Assembly: GCA_007922225.1 (NCBI GenBank)
Contig: ML680037.1
Coordinates: 3,206,876-3,270,875, forward strand
DNA: 64,000 nt
Origin: Emydura subglobosa
Lineage: Eukaryota; Chordata; Testudines; Chelidae
Direction of reading: 5' to 3'
Positions within the stretch are counted from its first letter, which is position 1. Each line of letters starts with the position of its first letter. This document shows positions 39,356 to 49,749 of this stretch, one piece after another. The notes beneath the pieces were generated by a model that saw nothing but the letters and a program-made list of their open reading frames with translations, made no database searches and was not told the origin of the DNA. Position numbers and translations under genes: made by a program.

Positions 39356-41269
39356 GCATCTTCTATTAAATGTTTTCAAGATCTTTAAATATGCAAGAAG
39401 ACTCTTCCATCAGCTGCTGTTGAAGAAAGGGTGACTAAGTGTTGCCCCCGAGTAAACCACAATGACATTTTTTATAACTATGTCTTTTGGATGCAAAACT
39501 AAAAGTAATTTCACTGTTTTAACCTGTAGCTGAGTTTATTTGGAAAATGATAGCTGTATGCTGTCTGATGCCAAGACCAAATTCCTGAATATTAAGAGAA
39601 ATAATTGTGAGAATATTGAATACAGTCTACTTATAAAAGTGAAAAAATAAAAAGATAATGGACAAATATCACAGAAATATCAAGTGGTCCCTCCAGGACA
39701 TAAGGATGCCTACCTTTTTGATCCATACTTCCAGGCCAAGATCTTTCTGATGATGAATTCGATTCAGCCTGGCTGTTGCAAATTTTAAAGGATGTGTGGA
39801 CAATTAGGATTGAGGTAGTAAATTTAAAGCAAGAAGCAGTCCGTTCAACCATAAAGCAAATCATACAAGCAAAAATCAGAAATAGACTGCAGACCTCCCC
39901 TGCTAAAAAGCTGGTGACCGTGTATCAAAATTCAAGATTAGAGACGAAAATGGCAGATGAAGAATTGATTCGTTATTCACTAGGTAAAGGAGAAGAAAGG
40001 AATACTGATTAATGTGGTGATGATGATGACGATGAAGAAAGAGAAATAGATGAAGCAGTTGAAACTGATAAAGAAAAAGAGGTCTGTAAAAAGCAAGATG
40101 CTTGAAGAGTTGGTCTGCTGCCTGACTAGTATATGTGCATTTTAAAATGTCTTTTCTTCTTTTATATTTGCTATGATTGTTTTATTTCTGTTTAATTTCA
40201 GTTTTTTCTTTTGTCACTTTAGTCCTGGATAATGTTCACATTTGAATGCTAACCTAACATTTTTTTTTTTAAAAAACAAAGGTCATTCTTTCATTTTTTA
40301 GAACTCCAATTAATTATTTTTTGCATTTCTCTGTGTTAAAATAACTCAGTTAAGTAACTCTTTTTTGTAATTAGGCATGAGTATCCAAAGCTAAGTCTAC
40401 TGGAAATCATAAAGGCTTATTCTTTGTTACTGTTCTAATAACTTGGTGCTTTAAAATATTTGACCATTTTTGACTGGTCAATTAACCAATCATTTCTAGA
40501 TTGATGAAATGCCCAACCCTGCTATACCTGTTTAATAAAGATCAAAGAGATTTCATATAAAATACACCCTCTCCTGTCTCATGTTCCAAAATGGCTGAAC
40601 TAATTTTACTAATACCACAAAAAGGTAGATTTTTTCCTTTGGGCAACGATAAGTCTGGGAAATTTCAGCCTGAAAAGTGAAAGATTTAAAACGATGGACT
40701 GAGGAAAACAGGCGACAGAATGAAAAGTTAAATACAGAGGTTCCTACCACAACATACAATCTAGGTAAATTCTGTCTATTCCCTCTTTTAATCCAAAATT
40801 TTTTTTTCCAGTCTGAAATAAATAAAAGTCAGATGCCCTAGTATTAAGAGGTTCCATCCCTTGGCTAAATCAAGGATTTCTCAGGAGTTAACAGAATGAG
40901 AATCGCTTTAGCATTTAGGAATCAACTTGAATGAAAACATTAATATTTTGTGAAAAAAAATTACATTAATCTAACTCAAACATAAAGTAGATGTACTAGT
41001 TTTAACCTCTGAGAGAAAAGAGGTGATCAAAATGAATATTTCAGATAACTCACCTCACCAGAAGGAATTTCTTACAGGTAACATAAAGATCTTTATACTA
41101 AAAGTTAGAGAAAATATCTTCCTCTCCATAACTGAGGGTGGACTCCTCCCTCCCATCTATGACTCATGTTCATAATCTGAAGGTATTGTTGGAACCATAG
41201 ATCCTGTTGGACAATCACATAGCAGTCAGGATCAGAAATGCTTTCCTCCCACATCTGAATCTGGCTAGG

Positions 41270-41460
41270 AGACAGTGGCAGTTTCTTTCAGACACAGACT
41301 GCAAGCCATGCTTTTGTCATCTCAAGATTGGATTGCTATAGTGTGCTCCATGTGGAGCTACACCTCTGCAAGAGGACATTGCTCCTGTGCCCCATTATTT
41401 GCACTTTGATTTCAGAATTAAGTTCAAGGTGTTAGCTCTAACTGGAGACCAACTCTGATG
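41270..41460 (+). mobile_element. L2-like LINE fragment
   Basis: The plus strand near 41310-41350 reads HAFVISRLDCYSVLHVELH, matching the L2 reverse transcriptase C-terminal wording 'HAFV-SRLDYCNALY-GLP'. Around 41400 a run compatible with CTLISELSSRC continues the same region out of frame. Short and diverged. Confidence 0.65.
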
Positions 41461-42799
41461 GAGAAGTCTGATATAAACCAAGATCTATGAAGGGTGGGAA
41501 ATTCTGTTAAGGTTAATACGTGTTGGCTTTTTGCCAGTTTCTTATTTTTTTTCTGTAATTATTACAAAAACCATCTAGAAGCCTGTAAGTGGTGTCTTTT
41601 ATAAAAATACACACTTGGGAAGTGAAAGCAGCAGAAAAAGCCATAAAATGATACAGGACAAGAGAGACAAAAGATGTCTGTCTTTACCCTTTTTATGAAA
41701 CTATTACTATTCAGCACACTTAATAGCGTGGATTTCATCTTGAAAACTGAGCAAACACATCCCCATTTATTAACTGTGTTTTAAAGGGCAATAATGTATA
41801 GGAGTGCTGTGTACTATCAGACAACTGCTGTTTTATCCTAGAAGTGGCTGCACTTCAGGAACAGGTGAAAAGGTATAGCTCACACTACCAGTGAAACGTC
41901 AAAGTTGGAATGCTTTAAGAAGAATGGCACTATATAAAACTAAACTAAAGCAGAGTAGTGGGCTGGCATGTAACATGTAACAGTTGGGGGCACATCCCTT
42001 CCCCTCCATCCCTTTTCCCAAAGAGGACAGAAGATGATACTGTAACTGCTAGAGAATGCACGTGTGTAGAATGCAACCTCAGTCTTCGATATCAAAATGT
42101 TATTGTTTTGTTAGTGCTGCCACTGCCTACGGCTTTCGTTGCAGCTCTCTTCCCATGTCAGCTAGGGTTAGTGTAAGGATACAGAAATGCTACTATTTGA
42201 TTTGTTGAGTTATCTATGTTTAGTTCTAGGTAGGCCTTGCTTTCAAGCAAATTAAAGACATACAAACTCCAATATTTACATACAAAGGTGTGTATGTGCA
42301 GACTAGAAGCAAGAGTTCTACTTTAGTCTGTCCTTTTATCCTCAGCTCCCATTTAATTTACAACTATCCAACAGCTCCCCACTACCATAGAGAAAACCCT
42401 GCATATGGGCTTGAATCCACTATTCTACTTTCACTGAATACACTCATCTAATTGAGGGTAGAGAGCAGACCTTCATCCAATTTAAAGGCCATAGACCACA
42501 ACATATACCCTCCATGTATGATATACACACACATTTTGATCCTATTCACCAAGCCATTACTATAAGCTAGAAATGTTACTGTAATAACGCTTCTAATACT
42601 AGTGAGATACCCCAGGCTTCATAGAAATTCTCCATGTTCATCTAGAACATACAGATAACAGATGTCTCTGAGCAACCTATATACTGTTATACTGAGAGAT
42701 ACCGGTGACTGCTTGGATCACCAATCTTTGAGATTGGGTGGGAAGAGACCCTTCAATTAATGTAACCATCAGGATGAGTTATTTAGAAACGCCCCACTT

Positions 42800-43097
42800 T
42801 AGGGCTTGTCTACACTTGCGGTTATGCCAGCAAAACTTTGTTGCTCTGGAGGTGTGAAAAAAACCACCCCGAGTGATATACGTTTTGTCGACATAAGCAC
42901 AAGTGTGGACAGCGCTTTCAGTGGGAGACGCTCTCTGCCGATCTAGCGGCTGCTGCTTGTTTAGGGGGTTTTATTATGTCAGCGGGAGAGCTACCCTTGC
43001 GCTTATGCCAGCAAAATTTATATCGCTGGTGGCGTGGTGTCCCATACTCCAGAGTGACAAGTTTTGCCAGTATAACCGCGAGTGTAGACAAGCCCTA
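42800..43097. mobile_element. Nonautonomous DNA transposon with about 40-bp TIRs
   Basis: The left end AGGGCTTGTCTACACTTGCGGTTATGCCAGCAAAACTT (42801 on) is matched by the right end read in reverse (43096 back: AGGGCTTGTCTACACTCGCGGTTATACTGGCAAAACTT). There are about four differences in nearly 40 bases. Both ends are flanked by TA, which would fit a Tc1/mariner-type duplication but is ambiguous. About 296 bp, no coding capacity, relatively young by the similarity of its ends. Confidence 0.85.
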
Positions 43098-43226
43098 AGG
43101 CAGAAGGGAGGTTTGAACCTGGCCAGCAGTTTGGACTGAGTAGGCAGAGAGATTTGAAGAGTGTAATTTATTTTGGGGGTGGAGCAAGGGAGGGATAGGG
43201 AGAAGAACACAGAAAGTGGGGAGGGG

Positions 43227-43246
43227 GAGAGAGAGAGAGAGAGAGA
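43227..43246. repeat. (GA)n microsatellite
   Basis: About ten GA units. Confidence 0.95.
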
Positions 43247-44471
43247 TTGGGAGGAGTAAAAGAAGATCAAGAGATGACTTGATTATTTGTTTCAATAAAT
43301 GGATTGGTCTACTTTTAGGCTACTAGCCCAATAAACAGATTTGGCTAATTTTGAAGTGATTTTGAGCTATTAATGCAGTAGAAATCTGGCAGAAAGCCAA
43401 ACAGTCTGTGAGCACATGATCCAGGAAAAGTGAGAGCGTAGCTTTGGGTTTGTTGTTGGCTAAAGAGAACAGGGGCCATAAGCTACGAAACTTCTCCATT
43501 CATTCACAGTTCCTCCTGTGTTTGGAGAAGCAGGACTTTGCAAGGATTTTCCATGTAAATAAACAAGATTGCATCAAAGAAAATACCAGACTCCATCAAT
43601 ATCTATTTCCAAATGGAACATCCTCAAGGCCCCAAACTGTGACTAGCTGCTCAGGTCAAAAAGGGGCAACAAAACCATTGCAAAATGAGTTTGATCCCAT
43701 TATAATTGATAGATGACCGAAAGGACAAGTGCTGGCGATACTGTACAACCCACAACCCTACAATTAAGAGCCATATACACATATACCAGGACATATTTCA
43801 GGATTGTTTTTTAATGCAATTAGAGGGAGTGGCCAGCAGCACCCACAACTGTACACACGGTGTGTACCATTGTACCACAGCTTACACGCGGTATGTACCA
43901 TTGGCAGTGGCCACTGTGGAGTAGACAGGCTAAGTAAAGAACTCTTCTAACACCAAAGAATCCAACATATGGTTCAACGCACTAAGGGAGTCCCTGGAGA
44001 CTGAAGGAATAAACCCCACTGTTGAGTTGCAATGTAGATGCTATAGTAGTACTTATCATACAGACATACATAGTAGTCATGCACAAAATTTTAAAAGATT
44101 AATACTTAAATATATACCCTCCTATCCAAATTTGGATGGGACCATAATCCTTAAAATTAGCATTTGGCTATTTGAGTTATTTGGGAGTAAAAAAGATGCC
44201 CACATTTTTCTTAAGTGGGAAAAAATGAACTTAAGTTTACAATAAATAAGTTTGCAATGCTCCCTAACCATATACCTAAAGTAGTTTAGCTTGGACTTTC
44301 AAAGGAAGATTCGGCTTTGGGATGAGACTATGCATACAAAGTTACAGCCTAAAAGGACATTTTTCATGAAGTTATGAATAACTGAGAAGAGAAAAGGTTT
44401 ATTACAAAAATCTCTTCTAATTTAAGTCCTAATGTTTGCTCCATATGAAAGCTAATATATATTATATACAA

Positions 44472-44489
44472 ACACACACACACACACAC
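44472..44489. repeat. (CA)n microsatellite
   Basis: Nine CA units following an AT-rich stretch. Confidence 0.95.
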
Positions 44490-45085
44490 TAATGAAACTG
44501 AAAACCTAAGATTGTCAAACCAGAAGAGTTTTTCATATGTTTAATACATATTTCTCAGTATTTGGGGACTTGTTCTTTGAATTATCAATTTAAGAATGAT
44601 AGGATTAGTTTCTGTTAAACACTGCAGCCAGAGAGAGTTGTTACAAGATAAATAGGCCAGTGTATTGTTTTAGGTTAAAATCTTGAATATAGAATATGCA
44701 GTAGCTAAAAATTAAACAGAATTACATATGTAAATATTTGTATGATTTTAACAAACATTGCTGTCATTTGGCAGCCCAAAACCTTTAAAATGAAAAAAAT
44801 CCTATCCCAGCTTAATTATACTGTTTTAACTAAACCAGCTTTAAATGTCAATCAGAGGTAATCCCTGAGAAACCCACACACTTGCTGAGCTGCCTTCACT
44901 AATTAATGGATCATTAGTAAAAAAGAACCCCTTACTGCTACCCTGAGCACCACATACTGTCTTAATTACCTTTGAAAAGTAACCAATTTGTCTTTCACTC
45001 ATTGGGTCTGAAATCCCAAGTGAATTGACTCAAAAAGCTTTATGTATAAAAATGTTTTAAGAGAATTTCATTTTAGACATCAGCC

Positions 45086-45103
45086 AAAAAAAAAAAAAAA
45101 AAA
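45086..45103. repeat. Poly(A) tract
   Basis: 18 consecutive A followed by GAGAGAC. Confidence 0.9.
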
Positions 45104-45244
45104 GAGAGACAGAATTTTCACCAAGATTTAAGAAAGGGGAGTTTAATAGTTAGCTTAAAAACAGTTAAATGCAAAATTGAAGCAGTAACAGCACAATTAA
45201 TATAGAAAGTAGAAAAACAATCCTTATAGGATCACAAATTTGCA

Positions 45245-45729
45245 TATATCAATCAGACTGTCTCTCTGCAGCTTTTGACACAGCTGGTCACGATGTACTG
45301 CTGATCTGATTACATGACATAGCTGGAGTAGATGGCACAGCACTACAATGGTTAGTCATTCCTTTTAAATAGTACCCAGAGAATAATTTCCTCTTCCCTT
45401 GAAATCTTTGCCTGCAGAGTCCCCAAGGAATGAAATCCATTCCTCTTCCTGTCGGATAGCTACGTGAGACCACTTGGAGAAGTAGCAACATGCCAAGCAC
45501 TCAACTGCCAATAATTTGCCAACACAGTTGCAGATCTCTTTTTCCACAGATGCAAACACACAATCTCAAGCCAAGCATGACTAAAGCGATGCTAAGCAAA
45601 AAAGACAAGACACTGAAGCACTGGCTGGATTACTGTCTTTCCCTTTACAAGGGCATCTGGTCCAGCCTCCCCACAACCCCTGATGTGTCAAAGTTGTGTG
45701 ATGACACAAGTTCATGTCTGACTCAGCTC
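45245..45729 (+). mobile_element. L2-like LINE, left segment (palm region)
   Basis: The frame from about 45255 reads CLSAAFDTAGHDVLL, the motif-A region of L2-type reverse transcriptase ('DLSAAFDTVDHDVLL'). It is followed by diverged sequence from the region between the first palm motif and the primer-grip part. It stops at the TTA where a Harbinger transposon begins and resumes at 51636, so the two segments are one older LINE. Confidence 0.75.
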
Positions 45730-45838
45730 TTAGGCCTTGTCTATATTACACAGACTTTTGTCAACTAAGCAGTGGAGGCGTACACACTAAAATGCTTCTC
45801 CTGCCAATGTAACTCCCCTGATATGCTCACATAATAAA

Positions 45839-45989
45839 GCAAAAACAACAAGAGTCCTGTAGCACCTTAAAGACTAACAAATTTCTGCAGGCATAAGCTT
45901 CCGTGGGCTGTAACCCACTTCGTCAGATGCATGAAATGGAAATCACAGATAGCAGGTATATATATACACATCCAAGGGTAAGAAACAAC
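45839..45989 (+). repeat. Left inverted terminal repeat of the Penelope-like element
   Basis: Begins GCAAAAACAACAAGAGTCC and ends near GGGTAAGAAACAAC. It pairs with 47320-47468 over about 150 bases with few differences. Confidence 0.85.
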
Positions 45990-46409
45990 TACTTCAGATT
46001 TGGAGACAATCTATACTTTCAAGTCAGTGGCACAGCTATGGTCAACCGCATGGCCCCACAACATGCCAACATTTTTATGGCTGATCTAGAACACCGCTTC
46101 CTTGAAACTCGTCCCCAAGCACCTCTTCTTTACCTATGCTACATAGATGACATTTTCATCATCTGGACCCATGGGAAAGAGTCCTTTGAAGAATTCCACC
46201 AGGATTTTAATAATTTCCACCCCACCATCAACCTCAGCCTGGACCAGTCCACACAAGAAATCCACTTCCTGGACACTACAATACAAATAAAGGATGGTCA
46301 CCTTAATACCCCTTATACCGAAAACCAACTGACCGCAATACATACCTTCATGCCTCCAGTTTCCACCCTGGACACATTACACGATCCATTGTCTACAGCC
46401 AAGCCCTAA
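45903..46409 (+). pseudogene. Penelope-like reverse transcriptase fragment
   Basis: A 168-codon frame begins in the terminal repeat and enters the polymerase palm: GTAMVNRMAPQHANIFMADLE, then LLYLCYIDDIFIIWTHG with the catalytic Asp pair, and EIHFLDTTIQIKDGHL. The N-terminal polymerase motifs are missing through truncation. After about 46330 the match continues in another frame, showing a frameshift. The PLE clade is not determined. Confidence 0.88.
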
Positions 46410-46687
46410 GATACAACCAGATTTGCTCTGATCCCTCAGACAGAGACAAACACCTACAGGATCTTCATAAAACATTCTTAAAACTACAATACGCACCTGG
46501 GGAGGTGAAGAAACAAATTGACAGAGCCAGACGAGTACCAAGAAGTCACCTACTGTAGGACAGAACCAACAAAGAAAACAATAGACCACCACTGGCCATC
46601 ACCTACAGCCCCCAGCTAAAATCTCTCCAACACATCATTAAGGATCTACAACCTATCCTAGCAGATGATCCCTCACTTGCTCAAGCC

Positions 46688-46990
46688 GTGGGAGGCAAGC
46701 CTATCCTAGCTTACAGACAGCCCCCCAACCTGAAGCAAATACTCACCCGCAACCGTACACCATACAACAAGAACACTAACCCAGGAACCTATCCCTGCAA
46801 CAAATCCCGTTGCCAGCTCTGCCTACATATCGACTCTAATGACACCATCACAGATCCGAACCACATCAGCCACACCATAAGGAGCTCATTCACCTGCACA
46901 TCTACTAATGTAATATATGCCATCATGTGCCAGCAATGCCCCTCTGCCATGTACATTGGCCAAACCGGACTGTCACTATGCAAAAAATAA
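46688..46990 (+). pseudogene. Penelope-like GIY-YIG endonuclease fragment
   Basis: The frame reads KPILAYRQPPNLKQIL, a basic linker with CNKSRCQLC (a CxxxxCxxC-type Cys pattern), then VIYAIMCQQCPSAMYIGQTG, the GIY and YIG halves of the nuclease. The frame stops shortly after, and the remaining catalytic part (EHFHLPGH-like, near 47040) continues only with stops. Confidence 0.88.
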
Positions 46991-47319
46991 ATGGACACAA
47001 ATCAGACATAAAAAATGGTAACATCCATAAACCAGTAGAAGAGCACTTCCATCTCCCAGGACACATTATAGCTGACTTGAAAGTTGCCATACATCTACAA
47101 AAAAACTTCAAAAACAGACGTCAGTGAGAAACTGTAGAGCTGGAACTCATATGCAAACTTGACATAATTAGACTGGGTCTGAATAGGGACTTGGAATGGT
47201 TCTCTCATTACAAGAAGTAATTGTCACTGTTCACACATTCTCACCTCCTAATCAATGGTTGTGAATAGGCCTCATCTACTCTAACTGAATGGACTTTGTT
47301 ACTACTTGCCCTCCCCATT

Positions 47320-47468
47320 GTTGTTTCTTACCCTTGGACGTATATACATACCTCCTATCTGTGATTTGCATTTCATGCATCTGACGAAGTGGGTCGCAGC
47401 TCACGAAAGCTTATGCCTGCAGAAATTTGTTAGTCTTTAAGGTGCTACAGGACTCTCGTTGTTTTTGC
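47320..47468 (-). repeat. Right inverted terminal repeat of the Penelope-like element
   Basis: Reads GTTGTTTCTTACCCTTGG to GTTGTTTTTGC, the reverse complement of 45839-45989. About 37 further bases (TGTATACAGACTAACACAGC on) follow before the target duplication. Confidence 0.85.
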
Positions 47469-47919
47469 TGTATACAGACTAACACAGCTACCCTTCTGGA
47501 ACTTTACATAATAAATCCACCTCGACAAGAGGCATAGAGTGTTTTGTGATGTACTTAGAGTAACGCAGCATCAGTGTAGACACTGCATTTGGTTATGTCA
47601 CCCTAACTGGTCTCCAGGAGATGTCCCACAATGACCAGCCTGACAACTCTGGTCAGCAGTTTTAACTGTGCTGCCCAGAAGGTATACAGGTATGTGCTCC
47701 TCCTCCATTTAAAGGCCCAGGAATTTTTGAAATTCTTCTTCCTGTTTGCTTGGTGTGCACAATTCATGCAGCATCTTCCCAGCTGATCATGCTGGCTTTC
47801 TGCAGCAGACACGCTCCCGCCTGAGCTGTGGGATCTGTGGGGAGAAGAGGCTGTGCAGTTGCAACTTTGCTCCAGCCAGAGGAACTTTGATACCTACAGG
47901 CTGATTGTTGGAGAAGGAG

Positions 47920-49215
47920 GCATGAAAGGGAAATGTAGCAGAGTTGTGCTAAGATCAAGGAGCTGAGGCAGGCGTACCACAAGGCAAAGAAGGCCAACCG
48001 TCGCTCTGGTGCGGAGCCGATGACATGCCGCTTCTAAAAGGAGCGGCATGCCATCTTTGGTGGTGACCCCACCTCCACCCCCAAGAGCCCTGTGGATACT
48101 GCAGGGGGGACTGGAAGCAGGGGCCAGTGGACTCAAACCCAAGGACGAAGTGGTGGACGAAGAAATGGAGCTGGAGGACGATGTGGAGCACATGACAGGC
48201 TCATCTGGTTGTAGAGAGAGTCAGGACCTCTTTTTGACCCCAGAGTAGTCTAGCCAGTCTCAGCACTCCAGATCCAGCGTGCATGAAGCAGGAGAAGGTA
48301 GATCCAGGAAGCGTTCATTTTGCTTTGACAACCCAGAGGGATAAGAGATTGAGGTATCATGTACTTTGTTATATTGCAGAGGAGGGATAAAGGAGAGAAA
48401 TTAACAGAGTCTGTACAGCTACGCATTGGGGGCTGTGCGGAAAAGTTGTTAATGTACACTGGGATGTCCCGGGAATCCTCCATAGAGATCTCTAGGAAAA
48501 GCTTTCCTATAGGTATTCTGTAATCTTCTGCCAAAGATTCCTTGGTAGAGCTGCCTTGTTTCTCCTTGCCCCCACCCACAGGAAATATTGCCAGGCCTCA
48601 CAGCAATTATTTCTGCAGGGACCAGAGTGGCGCACAGGCAAGCCGCATATGGAGCCAGTATGAAGTCACATGAATGCAGGAGATGTACTCTTGCATCCTG
48701 GGTTACCCTTAGGAGTGAGATATTGGGTTTGATTATCCTAGTCTGTGGAAAACGGTACGAATATTCAGAATAGTCTCCGTAGGTGTTTGTAGTAATCTCC
48801 TTTGCAAACCAGACCCTTTGTCCTTTCTTGCCAATTCCGTCCCCCACCCCGGCAAACTCACCGTATTTGGGACTCATGCCGAGTTGTGTGCTAGCCAAGG
48901 GACAGTGAGAAAGAGGTATGTGTAACTTTTGTGATTCACGGCTGTAAGTGCACTCATGATACTTGTCTCTCTTCATTGTTTCTTTGGTGCCTGCAGATGT
49001 GCCCGTAAGGACCCACTCTTCCACACCAGTGGAGCACCTCCATCAAACAAGGTGGCAAACCAGGAGGAGTTGGGAGGATATGTTTTGCCAAAAGCTGCAA
49101 TCAACAGATACAGCAGACAGAGAAACAAGAGCGAGGAAGGAGACAATTAATGAAAAACTCAGGATGGATAGCCTGGAAAGGAGACAAGGGCAGGAGTGGA
49201 TGATAGATGGATAGG
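47920..49215 (+). pseudogene. Harbinger Myb/SANT-like DNA-binding protein, degenerate
   Basis: From about 47955 the frame reads KIKELRQAYHKAKKANRRSG and AEPMTCRF, matching the Myb/SANT-like accessory protein of Harbinger elements. A stop follows, and GCRESQDLFLTPE (about 48210-48246) and a coiled basic segment with RETRARKETINEKLR (about 49120) continue it in other frames. In the family this protein binds subterminal DNA and helps import the transposase to the nucleus. Confidence 0.7.
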
Positions 49216-49749
49216 AGCAGATGATAAAGCTACTGAAGAGCCAGACAGACATGCTCAAGTCCCTCACTAGGCTGCAGTCTGAGCACATCCGTGCACAACT
49301 CCCCCTGTAGCCAATATAGAATTCTGTTCCATGCCCTCCCCAAACTTCCCCACCACATTCCTTGAATGTTCTGGGTCCCTCAATGTACCCTATGCACTCC
49401 ACGCCTAGGGACTGGTTTCACAATGAAAGCTGGAGTTACACACAGCTGTGAGAGCCGTAAATGAGAGAGAGTTCCTCATTCCCAGGTCCCCTGTTTGACC
49501 AAAAATGTGTGTTTTGTCCTGTTATTAAATATTAGTCTGAAATAAAATGAGTCTTTATTTGTGTCATACACATGCTAGTTAGTGCTAACATTCAAACAGA
49601 GTGGCCATAGGCAAGCAGGCAATTGGCAGGAACATTTACTCAGTACAACTGCTCATGAAGCATTCATGGGGTCATTCAAGGCGGCAAGCAAATATGTGAT
49701 GCATTTGGCCAGGGAAATTCAAATTATTGGGAATCATTGTCAAAATGCT

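Larger units (their letters stand above)
37200..40521 (+). mobile_element. hAT transposon relic with BED finger, internally interrupted
   Basis: Near 37248 the frame reads AKCKFCTSEYVTYVDRMEK, a BED-type zinc-finger start, followed by an acidic Ser-rich linker (37400-37590). YVTNTTFHIV and NPYMLELFHKMCP (about 37665-37740) match the TN-PF--V-N segment of hAT transposases. After an interruption (37750 to about 38710), FLCYGCVAHTIQLFTIDVEH and KFLKNKQAPAA (39146-39285) match the hAT catalytic region. The right end AATGCCCAACCCTG (to 40521) is a hAT-like terminal sequence (CAGGGTTGGGCAT inverted). The left end and target duplication were not found. Confidence 0.7.
45839..47505 (+). mobile_element. 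Penelope-like retroelement with GIY-YIG endonuclease, 10-bp TSD
   Basis: The 1,667-bp insertion is flanked by perfect 10-bp repeats ACATAATAAA (45829-45838 and 47506-47515). It encodes a reverse transcriptase fragment with YIDDIFIIW and, downstream in other frames, a GIY-YIG endonuclease segment with VIYAIMCQQC and MYIGQTG. This pairing defines Penelope-like elements. The first about 150 bp (45839-45989) recur in inverted orientation near the 3' end (47320-47468). The copy is 5'-truncated and has stops, so it is inactive. Confidence 0.92.

Noticed and set aside
43444..43716. 90-codon plus-strand open frame
   Set aside because: No recognisable motif, no splice signals, normal length for chance in this composition.
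48449..49024. 191-codon minus-strand open frame
   Set aside because: It lies antisense to the Harbinger Myb-like gene and shows no family motifs; a shadow frame.
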